28,243 nt of DNA from CAJXYS01 sp913063035 (lineage in GTDB: Bacteria; Pseudomonadota; Alphaproteobacteria; Rhodobacterales; Rhodobacteraceae): contig NZ_JBOCEG010000011.1 in NCBI RefSeq assembly GCF_050586465.1, forward strand, positions 1 to 28,243. Reading direction: 5' to 3'. Under the pieces are notes generated by a model. It searched no databases. It was not told where the DNA came from and saw only the letters and a program-made list of their open reading frames with translations. Shown here piece after piece: positions 7,917 to 15,433 of the stretch (position 1 is its first letter; each line of letters starts with the position of its first letter). The translations under genes were made by a program, and so were the position numbers.

Positions 7917-8387
7917 TTAGGCGGCCTCGTAGCTGCTGAACACCTCGGCGCTGCCATCGCGGCCGATCAAGTAGACGTCGTAGGCCTCGCGCGCGCTTTC
8001 GGGCCCCATGCCGGGGGAACCGTAGGGCATGCCGGGCACGGCCAGCCCGACGGCATCCGGTCTCATCTCGAGAAGGCGGCGAATATCAGCGGCGGGAACA
8101 TGCCCTTCGATCGCGTAGCCACCAATCCGCGCGGTATGGCAGGACGCCATGTCGGCCGGGATGCCGCTCAGGTGTTTGAACTCGTAGAGTGCCTCCTGCC
8201 CGGCATGCTCGGTCGTCACGGTGAAGCCCTCGGCGCGCAGGATCTCGATCCAGGCGGTGCAGCATCCGCAATTCGGATCCTTCACGACGTGAATGGCCGG
8301 GGCGGCCGCGTGCACCGGCGCCGCGGCGGCGGCACCAAAGGCCATCGCGGTGGCGAGGAAGCGGCGGCGGGAAAGTCTGTCGGGCAT
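7917..8387 (-). CDS. DUF411 domain-containing metal-binding protein, Tat-exported
   Basis: This 156-residue protein starts at the ATG at 8387. The N-terminus is a twin-arginine signal (RRRFLATAMAFGAAAAA) followed by an Ala-rich cleavage region. The mature protein has the DUF411 motif DPNCGCCTAW, whose CxCC cysteines can bind copper, then ASCHTARIGGYAIEGHVPA, with another Cys-His pair, and ends with the typical VPGMPYGSPGM segment. DUF411 proteins are recurrent in copper and silver resistance loci and are thought to bind or deliver metal in the periplasm. It is the last gene of the leftward cluster, 140 nt after the cupredoxin gene, so it may have its own promoter. Upstream in-frame sequence to 8642 is not credible coding. 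Confidence 0.88.
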   Translation of the reverse strand: MPDRLSRRRFLATAMAFGAAAAAPVHAAAPAIHVVKDPNCGCCTAWIEILRAEGFTVTTEHAGQEALYEFKHLSGIPADMASCHTARIGGYAIEGHVPAADIRRLLEMRPDAVGLAVPGMPYGSPGMGPESAREAYDVYLIGRDGSAEVFSSYEAA

Positions 8388-8527
8388 GTGTTTCTCCGGT
8401 CTCGTTTTGGTTGGTGACAGGCGGAAGGCAGCGCGGGAACCAGTCCCGCCGGGCTGACAGGAAAGTGAGCGATGCTGGCGGTTCGCAGCGGCCGGACGCC
8501 CCTTACCGGCGCGCCCGGCCATTGGGA

Positions 8528-9088
8528 TCACGATCCGTCGGCGCGAGCTTCGTGTAACCTGAGCTCTCCCTGCATACCGCTCTCGCGATGGCCAGGAACA
8601 TTGCAGGAAAGTTCCAGCGCCGCGTCGCCATCGAAGGTCCATGTCAGGGTCCCAGTCTCCCCGGGCTCAAGGAGAAGGCTGTTGGGATCCTGGTGCATCA
8701 TGCCGGCCTCCTCCATCATGTCGTGATGGATCTGGCCGCCACCGATCACGCCCGCTTCCATCATCCGCGACATCTCGGCAGCGTGGGCGCCGTGCATCGC
8801 GGCCGTGCCGAGTGCGAACTCGTGCACGAAATCGCCCGCGTTCGTAACGACGAAACGCACGGTCTCGCCCTGCTCTACGTCGATGCGCGCGGGCTCGAAG
8901 AACATTTCGCCCATGCTAACCCGCACCTCGCGGTTGGCGGCCGACGTGGCGGCAGGTGTGCCGATGTCGGCCTCCGCCTCGCTATGTCCATGGCCACCGG
9001 CGTGAGAGCCGGCTGACTGCGCCGCGGTTGCTGCAAGGCACGTCGTAAGAAGCGCCGCCCCGAGGGCGCGCGGAGTGATTTTGTTCAT
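8528..9088 (-). CDS. Periplasmic cupredoxin (plastocyanin/azurin-like copper protein)
   Basis: This is a 186-residue secreted protein with a signal peptide (MNKITPRALGAALLTTCLAA, cut near AQSA). A His-rich linker (SHAGGHGHSEAE) precedes a cupredoxin domain from about residue 53. Type-1 copper ligands are all present: His89 in DFVHEFALG, then Cys162, His167 and Met172 in LSCNVPGHRESGMQG. A long Met/His-rich insertion (about residues 98-133) between the first ligand and the C-terminal loop could bind extra copper and resembles CopI-like copper tolerance proteins. It likely buffers copper or carries electrons in the periplasm together with the cytochrome c encoded two genes upstream. The ATG at 9088 was chosen because the signal peptide begins there. 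Confidence 0.88.
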   Translation of the reverse strand: MNKITPRALGAALLTTCLAATAAQSAGSHAGGHGHSEAEADIGTPAATSAANREVRVSMGEMFFEPARIDVEQGETVRFVVTNAGDFVHEFALGTAAMHGAHAAEMSRMMEAGVIGGGQIHHDMMEEAGMMHQDPNSLLLEPGETGTLTWTFDGDAALELSCNVPGHRESGMQGELRLHEARADGS

Positions 9089-9135
9089 GTCCGGTGTCCT
9101 TTCTCTTCCGAAGTCGAATATAGTCTGATGCTGGC

Positions 9136-9495
9136 TTACTCGACTGAAGAGATCGGGATGGGCGCACGCGGTTCCGGGTCCGCAAGCGCGCGCAGACCCG
9201 TCGCCCTGGCGACCCGGATGCGGGAGCGCGCGAACGCGATCCGACGGGCGACGGCCGCCGGGAGGGTCGCCGGCAGCACCTGGCACACCGCCAGGTCCAC
9301 CGCGCAACTTCCGACTTGGGCATGCCCATGGGGTGCGGACTCCGCGCTGCCATGATCGGTGTTACCGTGCGCCGGTACCGGATGCGCATGCGCGGCGCCG
9401 ACTACCACGGCGAGGCAGACAGCCAGCGCCGCCGCGAACCTGCACCATCCCGGCAGGAGGCTCCAGACAGGGTTGCGGATGACGTGTGACACCAT
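9136..9495 (-). CDS. Small secreted His/Cys-containing protein of unknown function
   Basis: The product has 119 residues. A hydrophobic segment (FAAALAVCLAVVVGAAHA, about residues 20-37) with an AHA cleavage site indicates export. The mature start is His-rich (HPVPAHGNTDHG and HGHAQ), followed by two cysteines eight residues apart (SCAVDLAVC) and an Arg/Ala-rich tail. The layout recalls small His-rich exported proteins of copper loci (CopL or DUF2946-like), but no family could be firmly recognised. It lies five bases downstream of the cytochrome c gene, implying translational coupling, and 47 nt before the cupredoxin gene. A role as a minor copper-binding periplasmic protein is inferred from position and composition only. 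Confidence 0.6.
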   Translation of the reverse strand: MVSHVIRNPVWSLLPGWCRFAAALAVCLAVVVGAAHAHPVPAHGNTDHGSAESAPHGHAQVGSCAVDLAVCQVLPATLPAAVARRIAFARSRIRVARATGLRALADPEPRAPIPISSVE

Positions 9496-9500
9496 CGTCC

Positions 9501-9941
9501 TCAGTTGATCCCGTTCGCGCGCTGGAGGGTACGGACATAGGCCACGATGTTCGAGACGTCGGATCGCGTCAGGCCCTCCACCGGCGGCATGTCGCCGAAG
9601 GACCAGTGATGCGCCTGCACCCCGTTCTCGACCGCCATTTGGAAGGCATAGTCGGCGTGGTGGCCCGGTTCGTAAATCTTGTGAACCAGCGGGGGGCCGT
9701 TTCCGGCTTTCCCAGCGGCGTTCTCACCATGGCAGGTGACGCACTGCGCCTCGAAGGCAACCTTGCCCATGCGGGCCGCGTCCCCCAGCGTCGCCGGCAG
9801 AGCCACCTCGACCATCGGGGCGCCGGGGGCGGTTGCAGATCGATCCCCGCCCGGGTCGTCGCCGCCCATCATGGAGAGAACCGCATACCCGAGCGCCCCG
9901 GCCGCCAAGACACCGCCGAGGATAATTACCGTTCTGTTCAT
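9501..9941 (-). CDS. Membrane-anchored c-type cytochrome (mono-haem)
   Basis: This is a 146-residue protein with one N-terminal hydrophobic segment (VIILGGVLAAGALGYAVL) that is either an uncleaved anchor or a signal. The haem-binding motif is Cys67-Val-Thr-Cys70-His71, preceded by GKVAFEAQ as in class I cytochromes. The likely sixth ligand is Met118 in SFGDMPPVEG. The C-terminal helix VSNIVAYVRTLQ is typical of the fold. It would transfer electrons in the periplasm, and its neighbours suggest a copper-oxidation or copper-stress role, possibly with the cupredoxin. It is 30 nt downstream of the SHOCT gene and 5 nt upstream of the His-rich protein gene. Confidence 0.9.
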   Translation of the reverse strand: MNRTVIILGGVLAAGALGYAVLSMMGGDDPGGDRSATAPGAPMVEVALPATLGDAARMGKVAFEAQCVTCHGENAAGKAGNGPPLVHKIYEPGHHADYAFQMAVENGVQAHHWSFGDMPPVEGLTRSDVSNIVAYVRTLQRANGIN

Positions 9942-9971
9942 GTCATCTGACTCCCGAACCCTGCATGCAAC

Positions 9972-10325
9972 TCACTGATCCTCGCGCAGGGTCTTCATGC
10001 GATCGCGGTACTCCTCGGCATCGATCTCGCCCTTGGCGAGGCGGTCCTTGAGGATATCCTCGGCGGAACCGCCCCAGCGGCCGCTGCCCGACCCGCCATT
10101 GTCGCGGTCCATCAGCCAGCGCACCGCGAAAACGGCAAGGACGATGAGCGCGCCCCAGAACAGCAGCGTGAACAGCCCGCCGAAGAGACCGAAGCCATAG
10201 CCCCCGCCCCACATGTGGCCGCCGTCCCACATAGGGCCACCGTAAACCGAACCGTCTCCGGGGCCGGCCAGCGTTGCGGTCGCGGAGGTGAGAACAGCCG
10301 CCGTGGTCAGTGACAAGAGTTTCAT
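9972..10325 (-). CDS. SHOCT domain-containing membrane protein
   Basis: This is a 117-residue protein. It has an N-terminal signal peptide (to about residue 20), then a Gly/Trp/Met-rich stretch (YGGPMWDGGHMWGGGYG) and one strong membrane helix (LFTLLFWGALIVLAVFAVRW, about residues 51-70). The C-terminal SHOCT helix pair is recognisable: AEDILKDRLAKGEIDAEEY followed by RDRMKTLRED. SHOCT proteins of this size occur often beside copper and heavy-metal two-component genes and their function is unknown. Its start overlaps the histidine kinase stop by four bases (ATGA), so it is translated with the sensor genes. The Met/His segment outside the membrane could touch copper, but that is an inference. 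Confidence 0.85.
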   Translation of the reverse strand: MKLLSLTTAAVLTSATATLAGPGDGSVYGGPMWDGGHMWGGGYGFGLFGGLFTLLFWGALIVLAVFAVRWLMDRDNGGSGSGRWGGSAEDILKDRLAKGEIDAEEYRDRMKTLREDQ

Positions 10326-11740
10326 GTCGTTTCTCCTTCCAGGGTTTCCGCCGGCGCCGCCGGCAGGGTGAGTGTCACGCAGAGCCCGCCATCGGACCGG
10401 TTGGCGAGGCTGATCTCCCCGCCATGGGCGTGCAGGATCGTACGCGCGATGGCGAGGCCGAGCCCCACCCCGCCCGTCTCTCGGCTGCGCGACGTCTCGA
10501 GACGGACGAAGGGCTCGAACACGTTGTCGAGGTCGTCTTCCGGGATGCCGGGCCCCCGATCATGGACCGTGATCGCGACGTCACCGTCGCCCGGACGGAC
10601 GGCGATCTCGGCACCGCCGCCATAGCGGACGGCGTTCTCGATCACGTTGCGCAGGGCGCGCCGGAAGCTGCCGGGCCGGATGCGCGCGGGTGCCGGCATG
10701 GCCTCGATGACGCGCACCGGAGCGTCGGGCGTGCCAGCCTCCGCAGCGAGATCCCGTGCGAGCCCGGCCAGGTCGAGCGTTTCCGACGCCTCGCCCACGG
10801 CCATGCCGCGCGCAAAGCCGAGCGTCGCCTCCACCATGGTCTGCATCTCGTCCACCATCGCCGTCAGCCGGGCCTTGTTCTCGTCGTCATCGAGCAGTTC
10901 CAGCCGCACCCGCATCGCGGTCAGCGGCGAGCGCAGGTCATGACCGAGGGCGGCCAGAAGCCGGGTGCGTTCGCCCAGGAACCGCGTCAGCCGGGCCTGC
11001 ATCCGGTTAAACGCCTCGGTCAGGCGGCGCAGTTCCGCCGGGCCGGTCGGTGCGATCTCGGCCACCCTCTCGCCGCGGCCAAGCCGGTCCGCGGCGCCGG
11101 CCAGTGCCGTCAGCGGGCCGATGATCCGCCCGAGCGCCACCCAGACCACCGCGACGATCAGCGCCGCGCTGACGAGAAAGGTCAGCACCGTGCTCCAGGC
11201 CCATTGCAGGGGCGGGCGATGGAACATCGTCCGCGCGTTGAGCCAGCGCCCGTCCGCCAGCCCAATCGAGAGCAGCATCTCCACCGGCTCGGTGTGACTT
11301 TCCAGCATGGCCCGGTGCATCGGGCGCATCTCGGGCGGCAAGGGCCGCACCGGGTCCGAGAGCCCGGACCTGCGATGCAGTTCGACGCGGATATCGCGCT
11401 CTGCCGGGCCGTCGAGAATCGCGCGGATACGGCGCTCGATGGCTCCGCCGGCTCCGTGGTCGCGGTGATCGACGCTGGGCGCGTCCTGCATCCGGAACCG
11501 CACCAGCGGCGAGGTCGCGGAGCGCAGGATCGCCGCGTGCAGATCGGCCGGCGCGTCCTCGATCAGGCGCGCGATGTTCGCGGCCCGCGCCGCGGCCTCG
11601 AGCCCGATGGCCGTCCGCACCGCCATTTCTCGCTCGTCGACGAAGAAATAGAGACTGACCAGCTGCGCGACGGCAAGCGCCGCGAGAATCAGCGCCACCA
11701 GCCGCGCCCGCAGGCTGGACAGGCCGCCGGGAAGGCTCAT
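10322..11740 (-). CDS. Sensor histidine kinase of a two-component system (copper-type context)
   Basis: This is a 472-residue inner-membrane kinase. One helix near residues 13-32 and a second near 181-202 bracket a periplasmic sensor domain of about 150 residues with several His and Met. A HAMP domain follows (GRIIGPLTALAGAADRLGRG). The phospho-acceptor His is in ALGHDLRSPLT. The ATPase domain shows the N box (NVIENAVRYG), G1 box (DRGPGIPEDDL), F box and G2 box (GGVGLGLAIA). Phosphate would pass to the response regulator encoded directly upstream, whose gene overlaps this one by four bases. The signal is inferred to be copper or periplasmic redox stress from the genes around it; the sensor domain itself was not matched to a known ligand family. 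Confidence 0.92.
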   Translation of the reverse strand: MSLPGGLSSLRARLVALILAALAVAQLVSLYFFVDEREMAVRTAIGLEAAARAANIARLIEDAPADLHAAILRSATSPLVRFRMQDAPSVDHRDHGAGGAIERRIRAILDGPAERDIRVELHRRSGLSDPVRPLPPEMRPMHRAMLESHTEPVEMLLSIGLADGRWLNARTMFHRPPLQWAWSTVLTFLVSAALIVAVVWVALGRIIGPLTALAGAADRLGRGERVAEIAPTGPAELRRLTEAFNRMQARLTRFLGERTRLLAALGHDLRSPLTAMRVRLELLDDDENKARLTAMVDEMQTMVEATLGFARGMAVGEASETLDLAGLARDLAAEAGTPDAPVRVIEAMPAPARIRPGSFRRALRNVIENAVRYGGGAEIAVRPGDGDVAITVHDRGPGIPEDDLDNVFEPFVRLETSRSRETGGVGLGLAIARTILHAHGGEISLANRSDGGLCVTLTLPAAPAETLEGETT

Positions 11741-12468
11741 GGCACCACCTCCACATCGGCCGAGAGGCTGTAGCCGCCGCCGCGCACGGTCACGATGATC
11801 CCGGGGCGGGCAGGGTCCGGCTCGATCTTGCGGCGGAGCCGGCTGACCTGGTTGTCGATCACCCGGTCGAAGAGTTGCGGCGCCCGTCCGCGCGTCAGGT
11901 CAAGAAGCTGATCGCGGCTCAGGACAAGGCGCGGGCGCTGCAGGAAGACGCAGAGCAGGCGGAACTCGGCCGTGGTCAGGGGCACCTCGCGGCCTGCCAC
12001 GCCCGTCAGGCACCGGCTGTCGGTATCCAGCGTCCAGCCCGCGAAGCGCACCCGCTGTCCGGCAAACGCCCCGCATTCCGGCTGGGGCTCGGGCCCGCGG
12101 CGCCGCAGGATCGCCTTAATCCGTGCCAGCAATTCGCGGGGATTGAAGGGCTTGGGCAGGTAGTCGTCCGCCCCGATCTCGAGACCGACGATCCGGTCCG
12201 TTTCCTCGCCGAGTGCGGTCAGCATCAGGATCGGCCCGCTGCCCTCGGCCGAGAGCCGCCGGCAGACGGACAGGCCGTCCTCGCCCGGCATCATCACATC
12301 GAGTACGATCAGGTCAAAGCGGCCGGTCCGCAGCGCGGCGTCCATCTCGGGGGCGTCGCGCACGGCGGTGGCGCGCATGCCGTTCTTTTCCAGGTAGCGC
12401 GTCAGCGCGTCCCGGATCTCCCGGTGATCGTCCACGATGAGGATATGCGGTGCGGTCTCGGTGTTCAT
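11737..12468 (-). CDS. OmpR/PhoB-family response regulator
   Basis: This is a 243-residue regulator. The receiver domain (residues 8-125) has the acidic pocket IVDDHREIRD, the phospho-acceptor Asp in LIVLDVMMPGEDG, the switch Thr in LMLTALGEE and the Lys in YLPKPFNPREL. The C-terminal winged helix (about 140-235) has the LTTAEFRLLCVF strand-helix, the recognition helix around DNQVSRLRRKIEPD and the hairpin wing TVRGGGYSL. It is first in the leftward operon and its gene overlaps that of the kinase. It should control this operon and the divergent EF-hand gene through the 197-bp shared upstream region, which holds an inverted repeat suited to a dimer. Metal specificity cannot be read from the protein. 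Confidence 0.93.
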   Translation of the reverse strand: MNTETAPHILIVDDHREIRDALTRYLEKNGMRATAVRDAPEMDAALRTGRFDLIVLDVMMPGEDGLSVCRRLSAEGSGPILMLTALGEETDRIVGLEIGADDYLPKPFNPRELLARIKAILRRRGPEPQPECGAFAGQRVRFAGWTLDTDSRCLTGVAGREVPLTTAEFRLLCVFLQRPRLVLSRDQLLDLTRGRAPQLFDRVIDNQVSRLRRKIEPDPARPGIIVTVRGGGYSLSADVEVVP

Positions 12469-12535
12469 CCCTTCTCGGCCTCTTGGGGTCCTGCCGGGAA
12501 CCTAACGGCATGGCCCGGGCGTTTGGGCAGAGATT

Positions 12536-12580
12536 TGTCGCAGACTGTATCAGACCGCGGGATTGTGACCCTCTGCGACA
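12536..12580. promoter_or_regulatory. Inverted repeat in the divergent promoter region (candidate response-regulator site)
   Basis: TGTCGCAG (12536-12543) and CTGCGACA (12573-12580) are exact inverse complements 29 bp apart. They are midway between the start of the leftward regulator operon and the rightward EF-hand gene. Identical half-sites placed between divergent genes fit an activator that controls both. Confidence 0.45.
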
Positions 12581-12665
12581 CGATCCTTGCCGTGCACGGC
12601 TTTGTGCATGGCAGACTGACCCCCAAGTTTGGGATATCATGATCCTTGCAAAGGAGGAGACAGCC

Positions 12666-13388
12666 ATGACACGCAATGCCAGATCGACACTCATCCTGAC
12701 GACCTGTGCCGCGCTGGGGCTCGCGGCGATGCCCGCGCTGGCCCACGGCCCCGGCGGGACCGCGGGCGACGGGGCCACACCGATGCACGGCACCGGCATG
12801 TGGGACCACCACGGACAGGGCCGCGGCCAGGGCTATCGTCACGGCCCGGGCATGATGGGCGGCTATGGTGAAGGCTATGCCGGCGGACACATGATGCAGG
12901 GCCATGGCATGATGGGTGGCTACGGCGGCGGCTACGATGGCGGACACATGATGCAGGGCTACGGCATGATGATGGGCGGTGCCGGCATGATGGGCGGCAT
13001 GCACGGGCCCGCCATGATGGGCAACATGCTGGAACAGCTCGACGCCGACGGCGACGGCCGGGTAACGCCCGACGAGATGCGCGAGGGCGTCTCCGCGCGG
13101 ATGCTTGAATTCGACAGCGACGACGACGGAACGATGACGCTGGAGGAATTCGAGGCCTTCCACGCCGCGATGATCCGCAACATGGTCGTGGACCGTTTCC
13201 AGACCCTCGACGAAAACGGCGACGGGCGGATCACCGACGACGAGATGCGCGCGCCCGCCGACCGGATGGAACGCTTCCAGCGCCTGAACGACCAGCGCCG
13301 CGAGATGTGGCAGCGGCGCCAGGACATGGGCCCGCAGGGCGGCCAGCAGCGCGGCATGGGCCAGGGCCGCATGATGAACGACAACTGA
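12666..13388 (+). CDS. Secreted Met/His/Gly-repeat protein with three EF-hands
   Basis: This is a 240-residue exported protein. After a signal peptide (SLPALAH-like end near residue 27), residues 30-120 are dominated by Gly, Met and His. This region includes two tandem 19-residue units of the form GMMGGYGxGYxGGHMMQG plus a partial third, a pattern fit for binding copper(I) through methionines and histidines. The C-terminal half has three EF-hand loops: DADGDGRVTPDE, DSDDDGTMTLEE and DENGDGRITDDE. The tail is Gln/Met/Arg-rich. AAAGGAGGAGA precedes the ATG at 12666. It is transcribed away from the two-component genes, so it is a probable target of that system. Function as a periplasmic copper sponge is inferred, and calcium binding by the EF-hands is expected from the motif. 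Confidence 0.83.
   Translation: MTRNARSTLILTTCAALGLAAMPALAHGPGGTAGDGATPMHGTGMWDHHGQGRGQGYRHGPGMMGGYGEGYAGGHMMQGHGMMGGYGGGYDGGHMMQGYGMMMGGAGMMGGMHGPAMMGNMLEQLDADGDGRVTPDEMREGVSARMLEFDSDDDGTMTLEEFEAFHAAMIRNMVVDRFQTLDENGDGRITDDEMRAPADRMERFQRLNDQRREMWQRRQDMGPQGGQQRGMGQGRMMNDN
12849..12962 (+). repeat. 57-bp tandem repeat coding for Met/His-rich units
   Basis: Two full copies (12849-12905, 12906-12962) and the beginning of a third (from 12963) follow each other at an exact 57-bp period, in frame, each coding for 19 residues. Differences are mostly third-position or Gly/Glu/Ala/Asp changes. Confidence 0.85.
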
Positions 13389-13410
13389 GCGCCGCCCTTC
13401 TGAAGCGTCA

Positions 13411-13437
13411 AGACCGGCCGCCCCCGGCGGCCGGTCT
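13411..13437 (+). terminator. Strong hairpin between EF-hand and DUF302 genes
   Basis: A perfect 12-bp stem AGACCGGCCGCC/GGCGGCCGGTCT with a CCC loop, 22 nt after the EF-hand stop. No T run follows, so it may act as a partial terminator or mRNA-stabilising element that lowers expression of the genes downstream. Confidence 0.5.
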
Positions 13438-13463
13438 GCCATGGCAATGAATAGAGAAGCCTT

Positions 13464-13850
13464 TTGAGTTACACGATCAACCGCACCATCGCCGGCGCCA
13501 GTCTGGACGACGTGGACGCCCGTGCCCGCGCCGCGCTCTCGAACCACGGTTTCGGCGTCCTGACCGAGATCGACGTGACATCGACCCTGAAACAGAAGAT
13601 CGGGGCCGAGATCGACGGCTACCGTATCCTCGGGGCCTGCAACCCGCAAATGGCCCACGAGGCCCTCGAGATCGAACCGCGCGCCGGAGCCATGCTGCCC
13701 TGCAACGTGATCCTGCGCGAGGTCGCGGACGGCGTGGAAGTCAGCGCCATCGACCCGGTCGCCTCCATGCAGGCGATAAACAACCAGAGCCTTAAATCGG
13801 TCGCGTCAGAGGTCCGTTCGATGCTTGCGGCCGTCATCGAGGAAATCTGA
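13464..13850 (+). CDS. DUF302 domain-containing protein
   Basis: The product is 128 residues long and cytosolic by sequence, beginning at a TTG start (13464) preceded by AGAGAAG. The nearby ATGs are out of frame and stop quickly, so the TTG decides the start. The DUF302 fold is recognisable: SYTINRTIAGASLDDVDARA at the N-terminus, the conserved GFGVLTEIDV strand, then a KIGAEIDGYRILGACNP segment whose Cys is typical. LPCNVILREVADGVEVSAIDP follows, ending with a long helix. DUF302 proteins are common in sulfur and heavy-metal gene clusters; their activity is unknown. It lies 17 nt before the rhodanese-like gene and probably shares its transcript. Confidence 0.86.
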   Translation: MSYTINRTIAGASLDDVDARARAALSNHGFGVLTEIDVTSTLKQKIGAEIDGYRILGACNPQMAHEALEIEPRAGAMLPCNVILREVADGVEVSAIDPVASMQAINNQSLKSVASEVRSMLAAVIEEI

Positions 13851-13867
13851 CCGGCAGGAGGAGACCG

Positions 13868-14341
13868 ATGGCACTTGACTGGACTCGTCGTCACTTCTTT
13901 CTCGGCGTTTCGGCTGCGCCGTTCGCCACGGGCATCGCCGGCCTACAGGCGCAGCCGCGCATGACATGGTCTGCCGCAGAGGCGTTCGCAGCCCTTCAAG
14001 CCGACACCACCCGCGTCATCGACGTGCGCTCACGCGAAGAGTGGCAGGAAACCGGTGTCGGCCTCGGGGTCTGGCCGATCAGCATGCACGAAGACGGTTT
14101 TCCCGAGCGCTTCTTCGCCGCAAGAGACCTGGCAGGGGATCGCGATATTGGCCTGATCTGCGCGACGGGCGGGCGATCGGCGACCCTGCTGGGGGCCCTC
14201 ATGCGTGCGGGATACGGTGGCTATGCAGATGTCTCCGAGGGCATGCTCGGGTCCCGGGCCGGACCCGGCTGGCTGAGGGCCGGTCTGCCGGTCGTCAGCA
14301 TGAGTGCCGCGCTGGCCGAATTGCCACCAGGTCTGGCCTGA
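13868..14341 (+). CDS. Rhodanese-like sulfurtransferase with an export signal
   Basis: This is a 157-residue protein. The N-terminus has a twin-arginine-like signal (DWTRRHFFLGVSAAP) and a cleavage site near QAQ, so it should act in the periplasm. The rhodanese domain follows: TRVIDVRSREEWQETG is the conserved CH2A-like region, and the active-site loop CATGGRSA places the catalytic cysteine at residue 98. An AGYGGYADVSEGMLGS segment follows. It could handle sulfane sulfur or thiolate-metal chemistry in the envelope. AGGAGGAGA precedes the ATG. The stop codon is one base before the ATG of the next gene, implying coupled translation. Confidence 0.87.
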   Translation: MALDWTRRHFFLGVSAAPFATGIAGLQAQPRMTWSAAEAFAALQADTTRVIDVRSREEWQETGVGLGVWPISMHEDGFPERFFAARDLAGDRDIGLICATGGRSATLLGALMRAGYGGYADVSEGMLGSRAGPGWLRAGLPVVSMSAALAELPPGLA

Positions 14342-14342
14342 G

Positions 14343-15074
14343 ATGACTCGCGCGGGCGAAAGGCTGCCCGGCTTGCCCCGGCATCGCGGGAACCTGGGGG
14401 CCCGCGTCGCGATCGCCGTGGCCGCAGCCCTGATCATCGCGTGGATTGCCGGCTGGCTGCCCAGTAACATCGAGCAGGCGCGCGTTGAGCGTTGGGTAGA
14501 CCGCGCGGGGGTGTGGGGGCCCCTTGCGGTGATCGCCCTGATGACCGCCGCGGTCGTGGCCAGCCCGATCCCGAGCGCCCCGATCGCCCTCGCCGCGGGC
14601 GCCGCCTACGGACATTACGCCGGCACGGCCTACGTTGCGGTGGGGGCAGAAGCAGGCGCTCTTGGCGCGTTTACGATTGCGCGACGGCTTGGGCGCGGCC
14701 CGATCACGCAGCTGCTGGGCGACAAGGTCGATCATGGCCTGCTCGGCTCGCAGAATGCGCTGACGCTCACCGTTTTCGTAAGCCGCCTGCTGCCCTTCGT
14801 GTCCTTTGACGCCATGAGCTATGCGGCCGGCCTCAGCTGCCTTCACTTCTGGCGTTTCGCGGTGGCGACACTTGCAGGCATCCTGCCCGCCAGCTTCTTG
14901 CTCGCGCATTTTGGACGTGCCGCCATGGAAAACCAGCTCGGGGGTGCAGAATGGATTGCCGTCGGTCTCGGCCTGGCGACGGGACTACCGCTCTTGCTGC
15001 TCGCCATGCAGCGCGGGCACAGGACGAACAAGAAAGTGGATGCAAACGGCGAGCCTAAAGGCCACGATCTATGA
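14343..15074 (+). CDS. TVP38/TMEM64 (VTT/DedA-type) membrane protein
   Basis: This is a 243-residue integral inner-membrane protein with about six hydrophobic segments (near residues 20-38, 58-78, 80-105, 140-160, 170-190 and 200-217). The core PIPSAPIALAAGAAYGHYAG is the VTT-domain re-entrant region of the TVP38 family. FVSRLLPFVSFDAMSYAAGL carries the conserved Arg and Pro of the second half. Members are implicated in lipid scrambling or membrane homeostasis and are often found beside mercuric or copper genes. The ATG at 14343 is one base after the rhodanese stop. A longer frame from 14304 would overlap that gene and is not preferred. Confidence 0.85.
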   Translation: MTRAGERLPGLPRHRGNLGARVAIAVAAALIIAWIAGWLPSNIEQARVERWVDRAGVWGPLAVIALMTAAVVASPIPSAPIALAAGAAYGHYAGTAYVAVGAEAGALGAFTIARRLGRGPITQLLGDKVDHGLLGSQNALTLTVFVSRLLPFVSFDAMSYAAGLSCLHFWRFAVATLAGILPASFLLAHFGRAAMENQLGGAEWIAVGLGLATGLPLLLLAMQRGHRTNKKVDANGEPKGHDL

Positions 15075-15433
15075 GACGCCGGAAAAGACTAACTCTGCAA
15101 GGCTGATGCGCTCTCCGGGCACGAGCGACTACAAGAACCGGTGACCTGCCCCGATCGAGCGGTCCGGTTTCAGTCTTAGTGCATGATCGGTCTGGGACCT
15201 ACGGCCGGCGTGGCCGGCGTGGCCGGCGTGGCCGGCGAACTCTCAACTGAAACGCAATGTGTGCCAACCTGCTATCAGGCATTCGTTAAGGTACTATTCC
15301 ACTTGCGAGCAAAGTGCTGAAGCGCACCATTGCCGCGAAACGCAGGAAAGTTGGCTCAAGGTCGCTCTGCGGTCGTGTAGAGTGCGGCCAGAAATTCTTT
15401 CCGCTCCGGCGATCCCTGTGATCCAGTAAAACG
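15075..15433. other. Intergenic region before the serine hydrolase gene
   Basis: This 359-bp region has no gene that can be supported. It contains the 9-bp tandem repeat at 15203-15237 and AT-richer patches around 15260-15310 that may hold the promoter of the next gene. No clear ribosome site precedes the ATG at 15434. Confidence 0.4.
15203..15237. repeat. 9-bp tandem repeat, about 3.9 copies
   Basis: GGCCGGCGT is repeated perfectly three times (15203-15229) and followed by eight matching bases. It is non-coding and of the type prone to slippage. Confidence 0.85.

Noticed and set aside
15203..15237. Short tandem repeat considered as a CRISPR array
   Set aside because: Units are 9 bp with no spacers, so it is a simple tandem repeat; no CRISPR array or cas gene was seen in the window.
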